NCBI RefSeq assembly: GCF_000312305.1
Contig: NZ_HE999444.1
Span: 446,904 to 505,757, forward strand
Direction: 5' to 3'
DNA: 58,854 nt
From: Prevotella conceptionensis 9403948
GTDB lineage: Bacteria; Bacteroidota; Bacteroidia; Bacteroidales; Bacteroidaceae
Within the stretch, counting starts at the first letter, position 1; every line of letters starts with the position of its first letter. The notes under the pieces were generated by a model that saw only the letters and a list, made by a program, of their open reading frames with translations, had not been told where the DNA came from and searched no databases. Below are positions 44,069-53,463 of this stretch, one piece after another. Position numbers and translations under genes: made by a program.

Positions 44069-44089
44069 ATAAAGAATAATAATTTAAGA

Positions 44090-44245
44090 TTTCGAGTAGA
44101 TGGGTTATTTGAGTTTGTGGGTTTGTAAGTTGATGGGTTGCTTAGCTTGTGATTTCTTGAGTTGATGAGTTATTTGAGTTTGTGGGTTTGTAAGTTGACG
44201 GGTTGATGAGCTTGTGATCTTTTGAGTTGATGATTTTTTGAGTTG
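44090..44245. repeat. 8-bp array flanking copy D
   Basis: It includes a duplicated block GAGTTTGTGGGTTTGTAAGTTGA (near 44111 and 44176) built on the 8-bp GTGAGTTG-like beat. Confidence 0.75.
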
Positions 44246-44448
44246 AAGTAGTGGGGAGCTGTTGTTCTTTTCGTGAGATTATAGGCCGTGAGTTGATTGT
44301 TCTGCACTTCGTTTATTAGCGGGATGATTATCTTGTGCAGGCATCACAAAGACAACAAACTCTGCTCAATTTTAGAAATATAAAGCCCCAAGCGGCATAA
44401 TGAACCGATTGGAGCTAATGCACGATTTGGCTTTAAGCATCTACAAAC

Positions 44449-44803
44449 TGTTCTTTTTCGTTCCTCGAAAAGTGCGTTTTCTTGCCATGACAATGTTTGA
44501 ACAAGCTCCACATTGTTCATTTGGCTTAACGAAAACTGTTCTTTTCCGTTCCTCGAAAAGTGCGTTTTCTCGCCATGACAATGTCTGAACAAGCTCGACA
44601 TTGTTCATTTGGCTTAACGAAAGCTGTTCTTTTTCGTTCCTCGAAAAGTGCGTTTTCTCGCCATGACAATGTTTGAACAAGCTCGACGTTGTTCATTTGG
44701 CTTAACGAAAACTGTTCTTTTTCATCCCTCGAAAAGTGCGTTTTCTCGCCATGACAATATGTCCGAGCAAACTCGACATTGTTCATTTGGCTTAACGAAA
44801 ACG
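44449..44803 (-). repeat. Four tandem 88-90-bp hairpin repeats
   Basis: CTTAACGA recurs at 44525, 44613, 44701 and 44791. These are the 89-bp repeats in the opposite orientation. The central stem is ACAATGT/ACATTGT in most copies. Several frames stay open across the array and would give proteins with a near-30-residue period (FSLSQMNNVELVQTLSWRENALFEE). I regard these as artefacts. Confidence 0.9.
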
Positions 44804-44822
44804 TTGGTAAATATGCTAAAAG

Positions 44823-44859
44823 CAATCGGGAAACTTCACGTTAAGAAGTCTCCCGATTG
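44823..44859 (-). terminator. Intrinsic terminator of the TPR gene
   Basis: CAATCGGG (44823-44830) pairs with CCCGATTG (44852-44859), with an inner ACTTC/GAAGT stem. Read on the minus strand it runs into CTTTTAGC. It starts 43 nt after the stop. Confidence 0.8.
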
Positions 44860-44902
44860 TATGTTCTGCGCTTTGAAAGCATTAAAAATGGAGGCTTATG
44901 GG

Positions 44903-45676
44903 TTAGAAATTCACGTTACGGTCTTCTTCCGCTCCCTGCAAATCTCCCAACGCCTCGCGCACTTCGGCCCTTTCTTTAAAAGCATCGGCGTGGAAGGGAT
45001 TGGCCTCTATCACCTTATCGTAGTATTCTTGTGCGGCCGCATTGTAGCCTTTGGCCTTCTCAACACGCGCTTTCAGCAGCAACGCGTCTTCGTTACCGGC
45101 CACATGTTCAACCAAGAAGTTGGCATCTTCTTCCGCCTCCTCCAAGCTTTCCATAGCCAATAGCGTTTCGCCGCGCAGCAGGTAAGCGTCTAAATAGTCG
45201 GGGGTGGTAAGTATAGCTTTGGTTAGCATGGCCACGGCATTCACGTTATCGCCTTGCCCGATGCAGGCTCGCGCATAGAGATAATGCACCGTAGGACTGG
45301 CTTTATCTATAAGTAAGGCCTTTTCGCAGGCATCGGCCATTGCGCCATAGTCGTCCATCCGGTAGGCAACATCTGCCATTCGCACGTAAATCTTTGGGTT
45401 ATCGGGCTGAGCCTCGGCCAACTTTTGCAGTTGTTCGTAGGCTTTCAGCGGTTCGTTAGTCATCAAGAAAGCTTGCGAAAGATAGTCGCGTGTTTCCAAA
45501 TCGTCTTTATAACTTAATGCTTTGGTAAAGCAATTGATGGCGTGATCGGCCTGTCCAAGGTGCAATGCCTTTACTCCATCAAATTTAAGGATGTCGAAAT
45601 TTTTGGTTTCTTCGTCTTTCTTTCTTTCTTCAGGGTCTTCGGTTTTCCCACCGAACAAGGCTTTTAGAATGTTCAT
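44903..45676 (-). CDS. Cytoplasmic TPR protein
   Basis: A 257-residue protein with no signal peptide. About six TPRs cover residues 30-250 (ALHLGQADHAINCFTKAL, AYEQLQKLAEAQPDNPKIYVRMADVAYRM, AVAMLTKAILTTPDYLDAYLLRGE; key repeat residues A-G-Y-A in each). The N-terminus MNILKALFGGKTEDPEERK is charged. It is likely a protein-interaction scaffold with unknown partners. It has a terminator but no consensus promoter that I could find. Confidence 0.85.
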   Translation of the reverse strand: MNILKALFGGKTEDPEERKKDEETKNFDILKFDGVKALHLGQADHAINCFTKALSYKDDLETRDYLSQAFLMTNEPLKAYEQLQKLAEAQPDNPKIYVRMADVAYRMDDYGAMADACEKALLIDKASPTVHYLYARACIGQGDNVNAVAMLTKAILTTPDYLDAYLLRGETLLAMESLEEAEEDANFLVEHVAGNEDALLLKARVEKAKGYNAAAQEYYDKVIEANPFHADAFKERAEVREALGDLQGAEEDRNVNF

Positions 45677-45733
45677 GGCTTTGTTTGCGTTTAGTATTTA
45701 GTGTTGTTATATTATGTTTTAGGTGGGGCAGGT

Positions 45734-45759
45734 GGGGCGAATACCGTGGCATTCGCCCC
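45734..45759 (-). terminator. Intrinsic terminator of the secreted protein gene at 45.8-46.4 kb
   Basis: GGGGCGAAT (45734-45742) pairs with ATTCGCCCC (45751-45759) around an 8-nt loop, 16 nt after the stop on the minus strand. The tail is C/A-rich rather than T-rich. Confidence 0.7.
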
Positions 45760-45774
45760 CTCCCTTCACTTAGC

Positions 45775-46365
45775 TTAATAGTTTTTCAATTCATCGTAAA
45801 CAGACGGTGTAAGTACGTCGGTGCGGTCCCATTGTGGCCACCGTCCGTTAACCGAACCATACTCTTTGCCCACATCCTTGTAGCGTTGAAAGCTGAATCG
45901 GGCGTTGATATAGCCGTCGTCGCCGTCTTGTGCAAGAACGTAGCAATACATGTATTGCAGGTAGCCTATAACCTTTCCGCCGTCTTTCACGGCTTTGCTC
46001 ACCCATCCCTCTTGGGGAATGGTAACGCTGAGAACGTTTGTGCGCGGATACTTCTTGGTAAACGCCTTTTGGCAAGTGTTCTTAAACTTATCGGCGTCTT
46101 TGCCGTTGTAGATGTTTAGCGAGTATATGGGCATGTAGTAGGTGCCGTCTATCTTCACTTCATCGCCGTCTCTGCTCTTGTCGTTAATGCCAATAGCCTT
46201 CTCCACCCGCTTTCCAGCGCGCTGCATGGACGATTTGGCCTTCTTCACAATAGTAGAAACCTTATCGGCTAGGCTCTCGTCTTGATTGCCATTGTTGCTT
46301 TGCGCCCACGTTTGCGATGCTGACAAGAACATGGCCACGAGCGCACAAATTACTGTTTTCTTCAT
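45775..46365 (-). CDS. Secreted protein of unknown function
   Basis: A 196-residue protein with a clear signal peptide (KKTVICALVAMFLSASQTWAQ). The mature part starts with a polar, Lys/Asp-rich stretch (about residues 22-60), followed by a beta-rich domain containing YYMPIYSLNIYNG, VLSVTIPQEGW and YLQYMYCYVLAQDG. I do not recognise the domain. It is presumed periplasmic. It has its own consensus promoter and terminator, so it is a single-gene unit. The start one codon earlier (46368) is equally possible. Confidence 0.75.
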   Translation of the reverse strand: MKKTVICALVAMFLSASQTWAQSNNGNQDESLADKVSTIVKKAKSSMQRAGKRVEKAIGINDKSRDGDEVKIDGTYYMPIYSLNIYNGKDADKFKNTCQKAFTKKYPRTNVLSVTIPQEGWVSKAVKDGGKVIGYLQYMYCYVLAQDGDDGYINARFSFQRYKDVGKEYGSVNGRWPQWDRTDVLTPSVYDELKNY

Positions 46366-46388
46366 CATAATTCCTCTTTTAGTTAGTG

Positions 46389-46419
46389 CAAAAATAAGGC
46401 AAATAGGCTATTTTGCAAA
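46389..46419 (-). promoter_or_regulatory. Promoter of the secreted protein gene
   Basis: Minus strand TTTG (46419-46416), 19 bp, TATTTTTG (46396-46389): full consensus. The box ends 23 nt before the ATG. Confidence 0.68.
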
Positions 46420-46601
46420 ACAAATAGTGGTAAATAATATAAAAACAGGCCGTAAGTGGTGTGATATTGGTTAATAGCACCTTGCATAAAAGCGTGTTTG
46501 AAACCATTATTAAGGCATGTTCTATAAATTCCCCGCAAAGGTTTAATTGTTGTTCCTTGTGTTGCTCTTCACTGTCTTTTTGCTTTTATCTGGCATCTTT
46601 C

Positions 46602-46635
46602 GCTTTCTCTTTCAGAAAGCATAGTACCCTATGCT
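46602..46635. repeat. Two adjacent perfect 7-bp hairpins
   Basis: GCTTTCT/AGAAAGC (46602-46620) and AGCATAG/CTATGCT (46618-46635) share three bases and so exclude each other. The surrounding text (GGCATCTTTCGC, CCTTCAAGAAGTAAGC) resembles the long hairpin at 54.1 kb, suggesting one repeat family. Confidence 0.55.
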
Positions 46636-46725
46636 CCTTCAAGAAGTAAGCAAACCTTGCTCAGCTAAAAGCTAAAAATACAGCAAAGGTAATTGTTAGA
46701 ACCTGCCTTAAAAAACGTTTAATGT

Positions 46726-46756
46726 TTTGTTTTTCGACGTTTATCGCTTATCTTTG
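46726..46756 (+). promoter_or_regulatory. Promoter of the gene at 46.76 kb, implying a leaderless mRNA
   Basis: TTTG (46726-46729), 19 bp, TATCTTTG (46749-46756): full consensus. The box ends only 4 nt before the first ATG (46761) and 7 nt before the second (46764). Confidence 0.7.
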
Positions 46757-46760
46757 TTGC

Positions 46761-47498
46761 ATGATGAAGAAACATTTGCTTGTAACGATAATATGTTGTG
46801 CTGTTGCTGGTACGGCTTTCGCTCAAAAAGAGCGGAAACAAAACGTGCGGCGTACAGCCGAAAATGCTGTTGTGGAACAGCCAAAGTTGGTTGATAGCAT
46901 CGTTGTAGACACGCTGCATAAGCTGGTAACGCCCGTTGTGGCCGTAGAACCAACCATTGATGGGGCGATGGCTTTGCCGTCTTTAACCCTCAACGGACAA
47001 ATAGAACCGCTGGGTTATCGCCCTTGGTTTTGGGCTGGATGGCAGCGATGGGACTTGCATCCGGGGCTAAACCTAAGCCTTGGTGCGTCTGTATTCGCGC
47101 AGTTTGGCAAGCATGCGCGCCACGGGGCAGGCTTTATGCAAAACATTTCGGCCATGTATGCCCAGCCGTTGGGTAAAAAGTTCACGGTGGCCGCGGGCGG
47201 TTATCTTAACAATGTGTTTTGGGGCCACGACAATTATCGCAATGCTGGCTTGCAAGCCATTGTGGGTTATCGTTTAAACGAGCATTGGGAGGCCTACCTA
47301 TATGGACAGAAAAGCTTGGTTAGCAATAGGCTTATGCCCTATCCGTTGTACGATATGCAAGCCTTGGGCGATAGGGTTGGCGCGGCCGTTAAGTACAACT
47401 TCAACCCTTCTTTCAGTGTGCAGGTGTCGGTTGAACAGGTTTGGGGACCGAATATGCCACGCGGATATTACGACACATTTAACGATATTGGGCGTTAA
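46761..47498 (+). CDS. Outer-membrane beta-barrel-like or secreted protein
   Basis: The protein starts MMKKHLLVTIICCAVAGTAFAQ, a signal peptide. A polar stretch follows to about residue 70, then a beta-strand-rich domain: WDLHPGLNLSLGASVFAQFG, RHGAGFMQNISAMYAQPLGKKFTVAAGGYL and VGAAVKYNFNPSFSVQVSVEQVW. This alternation fits a small outer-membrane barrel, but no named family is recognised. Either ATG (46761 or 46764) may start it; both lie within the expected transcription start zone. The extension to 46722 is not plausible because it crosses the promoter. Confidence 0.72.
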   Translation: MMKKHLLVTIICCAVAGTAFAQKERKQNVRRTAENAVVEQPKLVDSIVVDTLHKLVTPVVAVEPTIDGAMALPSLTLNGQIEPLGYRPWFWAGWQRWDLHPGLNLSLGASVFAQFGKHARHGAGFMQNISAMYAQPLGKKFTVAAGGYLNNVFWGHDNYRNAGLQAIVGYRLNEHWEAYLYGQKSLVSNRLMPYPLYDMQALGDRVGAAVKYNFNPSFSVQVSVEQVWGPNMPRGYYDTFNDIGR

Positions 47499-47586
47499 AG
47501 GCTGGCTTTTGAAAAGTCTACGCAACGTTTCTGCTTGCTTAGGCAAGGTTTAAGCATCAGGCTAAACGCACGAGCTACATCATAAA

Positions 47587-47616
47587 GGGGATGAGGGCAG
47601 CGCGCCTTTCATCCCC
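47587..47616 (-). terminator. Menaquinone operon terminator overlapping the menE stop codon
   Basis: GGGGATGA (47587-47594) pairs with TCATCCCC (47609-47616), and an inner GGC/GCC pair strengthens it. The right arm contains the last codons and the TGA of menE. On the minus strand the stem ends in TTTATG. Confidence 0.75.
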
Positions 47617-48622
47617 TCTTTATTTTACCCGTTGCCGTTCGTTCTATTTCTTTCACGGGGAAATAGGCTTTGGGTTGCCAGTATTTGGGCAGCGCTTTTT
47701 GGCAGATTTGTTTTACCATAGCAGTTTCGCTTTCTGCGTTTTCGGCCGAAAGGGGTACGAATTGCAGGCCAACCACCTCGCCAAACTTTTGGTCGTGGCA
47801 CTTCACGATGCGGTAGGGCACGGACAAATGCTGATGAAGTGCGCGCTCAACTTCTTCTATTTGTATTTTTATACCACCGCTAACAAGCACGTTGTCTAGT
47901 CTGCCCAGTATGCGAAAAGCTTGTTTGGGTTCATCGTTATGTTGCAAATCGTCTTCCTGCTTAGCCATTATTATGTGCTTAATGGTGCCAACATCGTTGG
48001 TCTCCAACAATCCTTCGCATAGGTGTGGGGCATCTATCACCAGGCAACCTTTATCGTTCAGGCTCACTTTAACCCCTGGAAGAGGTGTGTACCATTGGCT
48101 AGCTGCTGGCCCATTAAGCCGACGTAGGGCGATGTGCGACAGCGTTTCGGTCATGCCGTAGGTGCTCCATACGGCATTGGGAAAAGCACTTAGCTCTTTT
48201 GCCAAGGCCTCGTCGATGGCACTTCCACCAATAATGAGGTGCTTAATGCGCATTAACCGTTGGCGTTCGGCTGGTACTTGCAGGCTGTTGTACACTTGTA
48301 GAGGCACCATTGCTGCAAAGTCGATGTCGGTTTCAAGGTCTTTTAGGGGGTGCCCATCGGGTTCAACCACAACTAGTTGTAGGTTAGCCACGAGCGAACG
48401 CACCACCATCATCTTCCCAGCAATATAATCTAGCGGCATGCAGAGCAAGGCCGTGTTGCCTGCTTTCAGCCCCAAGTATTGGCAAGTAGCCCTTGCGCTG
48501 GCCTCCATTCGGCGTTTTTCCACCCACAGCGGCTTGGGTTTTCCAGTTGAACCACTAGTGTGAACCAGCATGCGAGGTGCCTTATCGTCGTTCCATAGGT
48601 CTAAGAATTCGGCAAGAACCAT
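47609..48622 (-). CDS. menE: o-Succinylbenzoate-CoA ligase (short form)
   Basis: An AMP-forming ligase with the P-loop TSGSTGKPK only about 22 residues from the start, STYGMTETLSHIALR near residue 155, LGRLDNVLVSGGIKI near residue 235 and the C-terminal catalytic Lys in TATGKIKR. The 337-aa length lacks most of the N-terminal domain of B. subtilis MenE. This short form is usual for Bacteroidota, so I do not call it truncated. It activates o-succinylbenzoate with CoA. The ATG at 48622 overlaps the menC end by 22 nt. Last gene of the operon. Confidence 0.92.
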   Translation of the reverse strand: MVLAEFLDLWNDDKAPRMLVHTSGSTGKPKPLWVEKRRMEASARATCQYLGLKAGNTALLCMPLDYIAGKMMVVRSLVANLQLVVVEPDGHPLKDLETDIDFAAMVPLQVYNSLQVPAERQRLMRIKHLIIGGSAIDEALAKELSAFPNAVWSTYGMTETLSHIALRRLNGPAASQWYTPLPGVKVSLNDKGCLVIDAPHLCEGLLETNDVGTIKHIIMAKQEDDLQHNDEPKQAFRILGRLDNVLVSGGIKIQIEEVERALHQHLSVPYRIVKCHDQKFGEVVGLQFVPLSAENAESETAMVKQICQKALPKYWQPKAYFPVKEIERTATGKIKRG

Positions 48623-49641
48623 AGGCAATCTCCTTTTATTTGTAAGGGCATGTCGATGTTATTGGTAAACAATTGGCCCGTGCCAAGCCCTTGTGGCATG
48701 GCAATTTGTGGGCCGTAAACCTCTGCTGCTAAGTGGGCGATGGCGTTTAGGCCTACATTGCTCTCTAACGCACTGGTTATCCACGACCCGATTTGGCGGT
48801 TTTGGGCCAGAGAAATCCATTCGTTTGTACCCCGAATACCGCCGTGGAGCGATGGTTTCAGCACCAAATATTGTGGTGCGATGGTGTCGAGGAGCTCTTC
48901 TTTGTCGGCAAGTGTGTTGATACCGATCAGCTCTTCGTCGAGTGCAATGGGCAAAGGCGACCGCTTACACAAGTCGGCCATCTCGTTCCACAGACCTTTG
49001 GCGATGGGTTGTTCAATGGAATGGAGGTCGAGTGCGGCCAACTTTTCGAGTTTCGACAAAGCCTCGGCAGGTGCAAAAGCCCCATTTGCATCTACCCGAA
49101 GTTCCACTTGGCGGGACGAAAACGCGGAGCGGATATGGCGAAGTAACTGCAATTCGCGTTCGAAATCTATCGCGCCAATTTTCAATTTCACACATCTGAA
49201 CCCTTGATTCAGCTTTTCTTCAATGCGCATAGCCATTTCTTCGAATGTTCCCATCCACACTAAGCCGTTGATAGGGATGCCCATTTCGCCCCGTGCAAAC
49301 GGTGTTTGCGAGAGGTTTGCATGGCCATCGCGTTGCCATTGCCATAGGGCAGTTTCCAATCCAAAGCGAATGGAAGGGAAGGAGCTTAGTTCATCGTGGT
49401 TGATTACGCCCGTTTCGCAGAACCGTTGGCATGCTTGGCGCAGGCATTGCTCGTAGTTCGGCAGGTCGTCGCAGCTGAGATTGGGCAGTGGGGCGCACTC
49501 TCCCACGCCCACAACGCCAGGCTTTTGCGGCGAAGAGAGCTTAACGAGCCACGTCTTTCGGGTGCGATACACCCCGCGCGACGTGCCTGCCGGCTGCTTG
49601 AAATGCAAGGTATGTGGGGCTATGTCGATGTGGAACATCAT
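48601..49641 (-). CDS. menC: o-Succinylbenzoate synthase
   Basis: An enolase-superfamily dehydratase (346 aa) that makes o-succinylbenzoate from SHCHC. The catalytic KxK is in CVKLKIG near residue 147. Metal ligands are in RVDANGAF, EQPI and LDEELIG, and the second Lys is in YLVLKPSLHGG near residue 255. The gene starts 7 nt after the menB stop, at either of two adjacent ATGs (49641 or 49638). An in-frame upstream start inside menB was rejected because homology begins at MFHIDIAPHTL. Confidence 0.93.
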   Translation of the reverse strand: MMFHIDIAPHTLHFKQPAGTSRGVYRTRKTWLVKLSSPQKPGVVGVGECAPLPNLSCDDLPNYEQCLRQACQRFCETGVINHDELSSFPSIRFGLETALWQWQRDGHANLSQTPFARGEMGIPINGLVWMGTFEEMAMRIEEKLNQGFRCVKLKIGAIDFERELQLLRHIRSAFSSRQVELRVDANGAFAPAEALSKLEKLAALDLHSIEQPIAKGLWNEMADLCKRSPLPIALDEELIGINTLADKEELLDTIAPQYLVLKPSLHGGIRGTNEWISLAQNRQIGSWITSALESNVGLNAIAHLAAEVYGPQIAMPQGLGTGQLFTNNIDMPLQIKGDCLWFLPNS

Positions 49642-49648
49642 CCGAAGG

Positions 49649-50473
49649 CTATGGAAGTTTGGGGTATTTCTTAAAGTCGGGTTTCCGTTTTTCAAGGAAA
49701 GCCTTTCCGCCTTCTTGGGCCTCGTCTAGGAAATAGTAAAGCATGGTGGCGTCGCCTGCTAGTTCCTGAATGCCAGCCTGTCCGTCTAGTTCGGCGTTAA
49801 GGCCTGCTTTAATCATGCGCAACGCAAGCGGACTGTGTTGCATCATCGTTTCAGCCCAGGCCACGCATTCGTCTTCCAGCTTGTCTTGTGGCACAACCTT
49901 GTTAACTAAGCCCATACGTTCGGCCTCTTCTGCGTTGTATTGGCGACAGAGAAACCAAATCTCGCGCGCCTTCTTTTGTCCGACAATGCGCGCCAAATAA
50001 GATGCGCCGAAACCCGCATCAAATGAGCCTACCTTCGGACCAGTTTGTCCGAAGATGGCGTTTTCGCTGGCAATGGATAGGTCGCAAACGAGATGCAGAA
50101 CGTGGCCGCCACCAATGGCATAGCCGTTAACCATTGCCACCACGGGCTTTGGTAGTCGCCTAATTTGCATTTGCACGTCAAGCACGTTCAGTCTAGGCAC
50201 ACCGTCTTCGCCCACATAGCCGCCACGACCCTTCACGTTCATGTCGCCACCTGCGCAAAAAGCCATGTCGCCTGCACCTGTAAGCAATACTACACCGATG
50301 TCTTGGGCCTCGCGACAGTAGGCGAAGGCCTGACTCATCTCCCACGTAGTGCGCGGAGTGAAGGCATTTCGGTAACGCGGGCGATTGATTGTTATCTTGG
50401 CAATGCCCTGATATTCCTCGAATAATATTTCTTTGAAGTCGAAAACTTCAATGGGTTTCCATTCTCTTTTCAT
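49649..50473 (-). CDS. menB: 1,4-Dihydroxy-2-naphthoyl-CoA synthase
   Basis: A crotonase-fold enzyme (274 aa). The oxyanion-hole loop is [15 protein letters not shown] near residue 68 and [25 protein letters not shown] near residue 113. [24 protein letters not shown], near residue 150, is the MenB-specific region that separates it from other crotonases. It closes the second naphthoquinone ring by Dieckmann condensation of o-succinylbenzoyl-CoA. Co-directional with menD, 79 nt away. Confidence 0.96.
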   Translation of the reverse strand: MKREWKPIEVFDFKEILFEEYQGIAKITINRPRYRNAFTPRTTWEMSQAFAYCREAQDIGVVLLTGAGDMAFCAGGDMNVKGRGGYVGEDGVPRLNVLDVQMQIRRLPKPVVAMVNGYAIGGGHVLHLVCDLSIASENAIFGQTGPKVGSFDAGFGASYLARIVGQKKAREIWFLCRQYNAEEAERMGLVNKVVPQDKLEDECVAWAETMMQHSPLALRMIKAGLNAELDGQAGIQELAGDATMLYYFLDEAQEGGKAFLEKRKPDFKKYPKLP

Positions 50474-50552
50474 ATAATGATATTTGTTTTTTGGGTAAGG
50501 GATGTTTCTATTAGCAAGGTGTTGCTGAACATTTGGTTGTTGTAACGCCCTA

Positions 50553-52178
50553 TTATGTTAAGTTCACTTCCAAAACGAAAGGGCGGTTTCCGCCATAGCC
50601 GATAAGTTCGGCGATACCTTTTTGCAATGTCTCAATATCGTTTACAAATAGGTGTCTTGCGCCGTTCTGTTGGCAGATTCCTTGCGCCGAAGTGTTGTGC
50701 GTTGCCGAAACAAAGGTGGCTTGTATGTCGTCGGCAGGCATTCCTTTAACGTGTCGGAATATTTTTCCACCACCATTGTTGAGCAACATTATGCGTAGAT
50801 TGCCGCCCAGACGGGTGTTCCACAGGGCGATTTGGTCGTAAAAGAAACTCAAATCGCCAATTACACAATACACATTAGCTTGTGTTGCCAGTGACATGCC
50901 TGCCGAAGTAGACAGCGAACCCTCGATGCCGTTTACGCCACGGTTGCACCAAACATGGTGTTGAGCATGCTTATTGGCCAAGCGAACGCTGAGGCTGTTG
51001 GCATAATGTACCTCAAACGGTTGGTAGGTTTGTTGTAATTGTTGCTCGAAACACTGCACGGCGTAGCCTTCGGAAAAGGTGGGAGCCGCTTGATTGAGCT
51101 GTTCGCGATAGGCGTTGTGACCCGTTTGCCATAGTTGGCGAAAGGCTTTGGTGCGCTCTTCGTGTTGTTTGGCGTCCGTTTGTTGCATCATTTGCACCAT
51201 CAGCGACAGCACTTCGTTGGGTTTGGCCTCAACAATAGCCGTGAGATTCATAAAGGTATCAACCACTTCTCCGCCCTCGTTAACGAGCCATTGGGGTGCG
51301 TTGTGCATCTGCCGCAATAGCGATTTGAGGTTTTTCCCAATGAGATGTCCGCCCATATACAATACGAAATCGGGCGTATAGGGTGCTGTTTCTGCGCAAG
51401 TGGCTAACAATTCGTCGGCATTTTGCAGTCCACCGAGATGGCTCAATACTTCTGAAACCACTACGGCTTGCCCCTCTAAGGCCTTGACAAGCGATGGGTT
51501 GACAGAGCCAGGAGACATTTGTCCCAACACAATCATGGGCTTTTCGGCTTTGCGGAAGTCGGCCATTAGGTTGTTAAGTGTTGTTGCTGCAAGATTGCTG
51601 GGCGTGCAACGGCTTATCGTTCGCTCGCTGGGTAGGGTCGTAACATCGTATTTAAAGAGCGGTTCGGATAAGGGAACGTTGATATGAACGGGCCCTACGC
51701 CATGATGATTGGTAGCCAAAAGAGCCTCGTTTGCCAAGCGGTTGCAGTGCCAACGTTGGGTTTCGTCGGTGGGTTCGTTTAGTGTTACGGCCTTCTTCAC
51801 AAAGTCGGCAAGGGCGTTTTGCTGGCGAATGGTTTGCCCGTCTTGTTGGTCTATCCATGCCAAAGGGCGGTCGGCAGAGATAACTATCAAGGGAATGTGC
51901 TGGTAATATGCCTCGGCCACGGCTGGCAGAACATTGAGCAAGGCCGACCCCGACGTAACGCAGACGGCCACAGCATCGCCATCGAGCAAGGCCATACCCA
52001 AGGCATAGAAACCTGCCGAGCGTTCGTCGGTTACGGGATAGCAGCTAATGGCACCCGACTTTACCAGGTTGTGCACGATGGGCGCATTGCGCGAACCGGG
52101 GCAAACCACGGCTCGCCTTACGCCATGAGCCACGAGTAAGGAGGTAAGGATGTTGATGTTTTCTTTATTCGAATACAT
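50553..52178 (-). CDS. menD: SEPHCHC synthase
   Basis: A thiamine-diphosphate enzyme (541 aa) that adds 2-oxoglutarate to isochorismate. The N-terminal domain has [13 protein letters not shown] near residue 25. The ThDP/Mg site lies in [34 protein letters not shown] near residue 440 (key GDLSF and NNGGG). All three domains are present. The gene follows menF after about 200 nt that hold only degenerate array-like repeats, so the operon may have an internal break there. Confidence 0.96.
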   Translation of the reverse strand: MYSNKENINILTSLLVAHGVRRAVVCPGSRNAPIVHNLVKSGAISCYPVTDERSAGFYALGMALLDGDAVAVCVTSGSALLNVLPAVAEAYYQHIPLIVISADRPLAWIDQQDGQTIRQQNALADFVKKAVTLNEPTDETQRWHCNRLANEALLATNHHGVGPVHINVPLSEPLFKYDVTTLPSERTISRCTPSNLAATTLNNLMADFRKAEKPMIVLGQMSPGSVNPSLVKALEGQAVVVSEVLSHLGGLQNADELLATCAETAPYTPDFVLYMGGHLIGKNLKSLLRQMHNAPQWLVNEGGEVVDTFMNLTAIVEAKPNEVLSLMVQMMQQTDAKQHEERTKAFRQLWQTGHNAYREQLNQAAPTFSEGYAVQCFEQQLQQTYQPFEVHYANSLSVRLANKHAQHHVWCNRGVNGIEGSLSTSAGMSLATQANVYCVIGDLSFFYDQIALWNTRLGGNLRIMLLNNGGGKIFRHVKGMPADDIQATFVSATHNTSAQGICQQNGARHLFVNDIETLQKGIAELIGYGGNRPFVLEVNLT

Positions 52179-52194
52179 GTTTACTGTTTGGTTT

Positions 52195-52375
52195 CATGTT
52201 TGGGCTTGTAAGTTTATCAGTTCATGCGTTTGCAAATTCATGCGTTAGGCGGTTGGCTTTTGTTCATAAGCGTTTATACTTATAAGCTATTCGCTGCCGA
52301 AAACTCAGATGGTTTAAGCCTGAGTGGTTTACATTAAAACTCATAAACTTATTAGCTCATAAGCTTAAAAGCTAC
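52195..52375. repeat. Degenerate 8-bp array between menF and menD
   Basis: Stretches such as GCTTGTAAGTTTATCAGTTCATGCG and AAACTCATAAACTTATTAGCTCATAAGC belong to the GTGAGTTG/ATAAACTC family and split an otherwise compact operon. No gene or promoter was seen in it. Confidence 0.6.
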
Positions 52376-52377
52376 AA

Positions 52378-53463
52378 TTATGGCTGCATTAGCCCCAACA
52401 TCGTTTCCATTTTCGCCCTCGTTTCTTCCCATTCTTGTTCTTCGGTGCTGTCTTTAAGCAGTCCGCCACCTGCATAAAGGCACGCTTTGTTGGGCCACAG
52501 CTGCATGCAACGAAGTGAAACATATAGCTTTGTGCCGCCATTAGCCGTTACCGGACCGCAAAAACCGCTGTAATATAGCCGGCGATGGGGTTCGTTGTCA
52601 CTGATAAAACGCCATGCCTCGGCTTTGGGTAAGCCGCAGATGGCAGGCGTGGGATGCAGCATTTGCACGAGGTCGCCTAGTCCGTAGGCAGGTTTTAGGG
52701 TAAAGGCGAAGTCACTTCTAAGGTGAACCAAGCCCCCTGCCCTTTGGGTATAAGGCGGTGTTTCTTCGATGTTGTCGGCCAAATGTGCAAGACATTGGGC
52801 GATGTAACGCGCCACCAGTCGCTGTTCTTCTTTGTTCTTCGCACTCCATTCTAGGGGTGTGGTGGGGGTGTTCCACGTTTGGTCTGGCCATTTCTGTTGC
52901 TCGCCAGTAAGCCGCATTGTGCCTGCAAGGGCCATGGTATGCCAGTGGTGCATGTCGTTTCGCACCAGAACTTCGGGCGTAGCCATAAGCCAAGTGCCTG
53001 CACTGCGTGTGTTAACCAGCGCGATAAACAAACGGGGATAGCGTTGGCAGGCTCTCCAAAACAATTCTTCGGCATTGGGGATGTGTTTAAACGCTACCTC
53101 TTCGGTTCTGCTTAGTACGATTTTGGCAAACTGCCCTTGTACAAGCTGTTGGTGAAAGCGACGGAAACTTTCTTGGTACGATTGGCTCACCTGCTGTTGG
53201 CTGTTGCTGGCTGTTGTTGTTTCAACGGCTGTGGCATTACGTGCGAGTGTCGACACATGCGTTTCAACATCAAGTTGTTCCACCTTGTCGGGGGCGATAA
53301 CGAGCAACGGACAATCGTCTTCAATGGCGAAAGGAGCGAAGACAAAGCCCTGAACGTGGTTCAAGGCTGCATAGTTTGGCAGACTTTGCGCCTCTCCATG
53401 TAGCTGAACATAACGTGTGGCATGCGTGGCATGCGGTTCGCGAAACAGCGCAAAGTCAGTCAT
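52378..53463 (-). CDS. menF: Isochorismate synthase
   Basis: A chorismate-binding enzyme (361 aa). Conserved parts: FAKIVLSRTEEVAF near residue 133, then HPTPAICGLPKAEAWRFISDNEPHRRLYYSGFCGPV near residue 270 (key TPAICGLPK and YYSGFCG), then RCMQL and YAGGGLLKDSTEEQEWEETRAKMETML with the metal-binding Glu residues. It converts chorismate to isochorismate at the entry to menaquinone synthesis. The start overlaps the end of the thioesterase gene by 8 nt, so the pair is coupled. Confidence 0.94.
   Translation of the reverse strand: MTDFALFREPHATHATRYVQLHGEAQSLPNYAALNHVQGFVFAPFAIEDDCPLLVIAPDKVEQLDVETHVSTLARNATAVETTTASNSQQQVSQSYQESFRRFHQQLVQGQFAKIVLSRTEEVAFKHIPNAEELFWRACQRYPRLFIALVNTRSAGTWLMATPEVLVRNDMHHWHTMALAGTMRLTGEQQKWPDQTWNTPTTPLEWSAKNKEEQRLVARYIAQCLAHLADNIEETPPYTQRAGGLVHLRSDFAFTLKPAYGLGDLVQMLHPTPAICGLPKAEAWRFISDNEPHRRLYYSGFCGPVTANGGTKLYVSLRCMQLWPNKACLYAGGGLLKDSTEEQEWEETRAKMETMLGLMQP

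Noticed and set aside
44344..44825. Open frames with repeating FSLSQMNNVELVQTLSWRENALFEE blocks
   Set aside because: They translate the 88-89-bp hairpin repeats. The same text appears at every copy on either strand, so it reflects DNA repetition, not a protein family.
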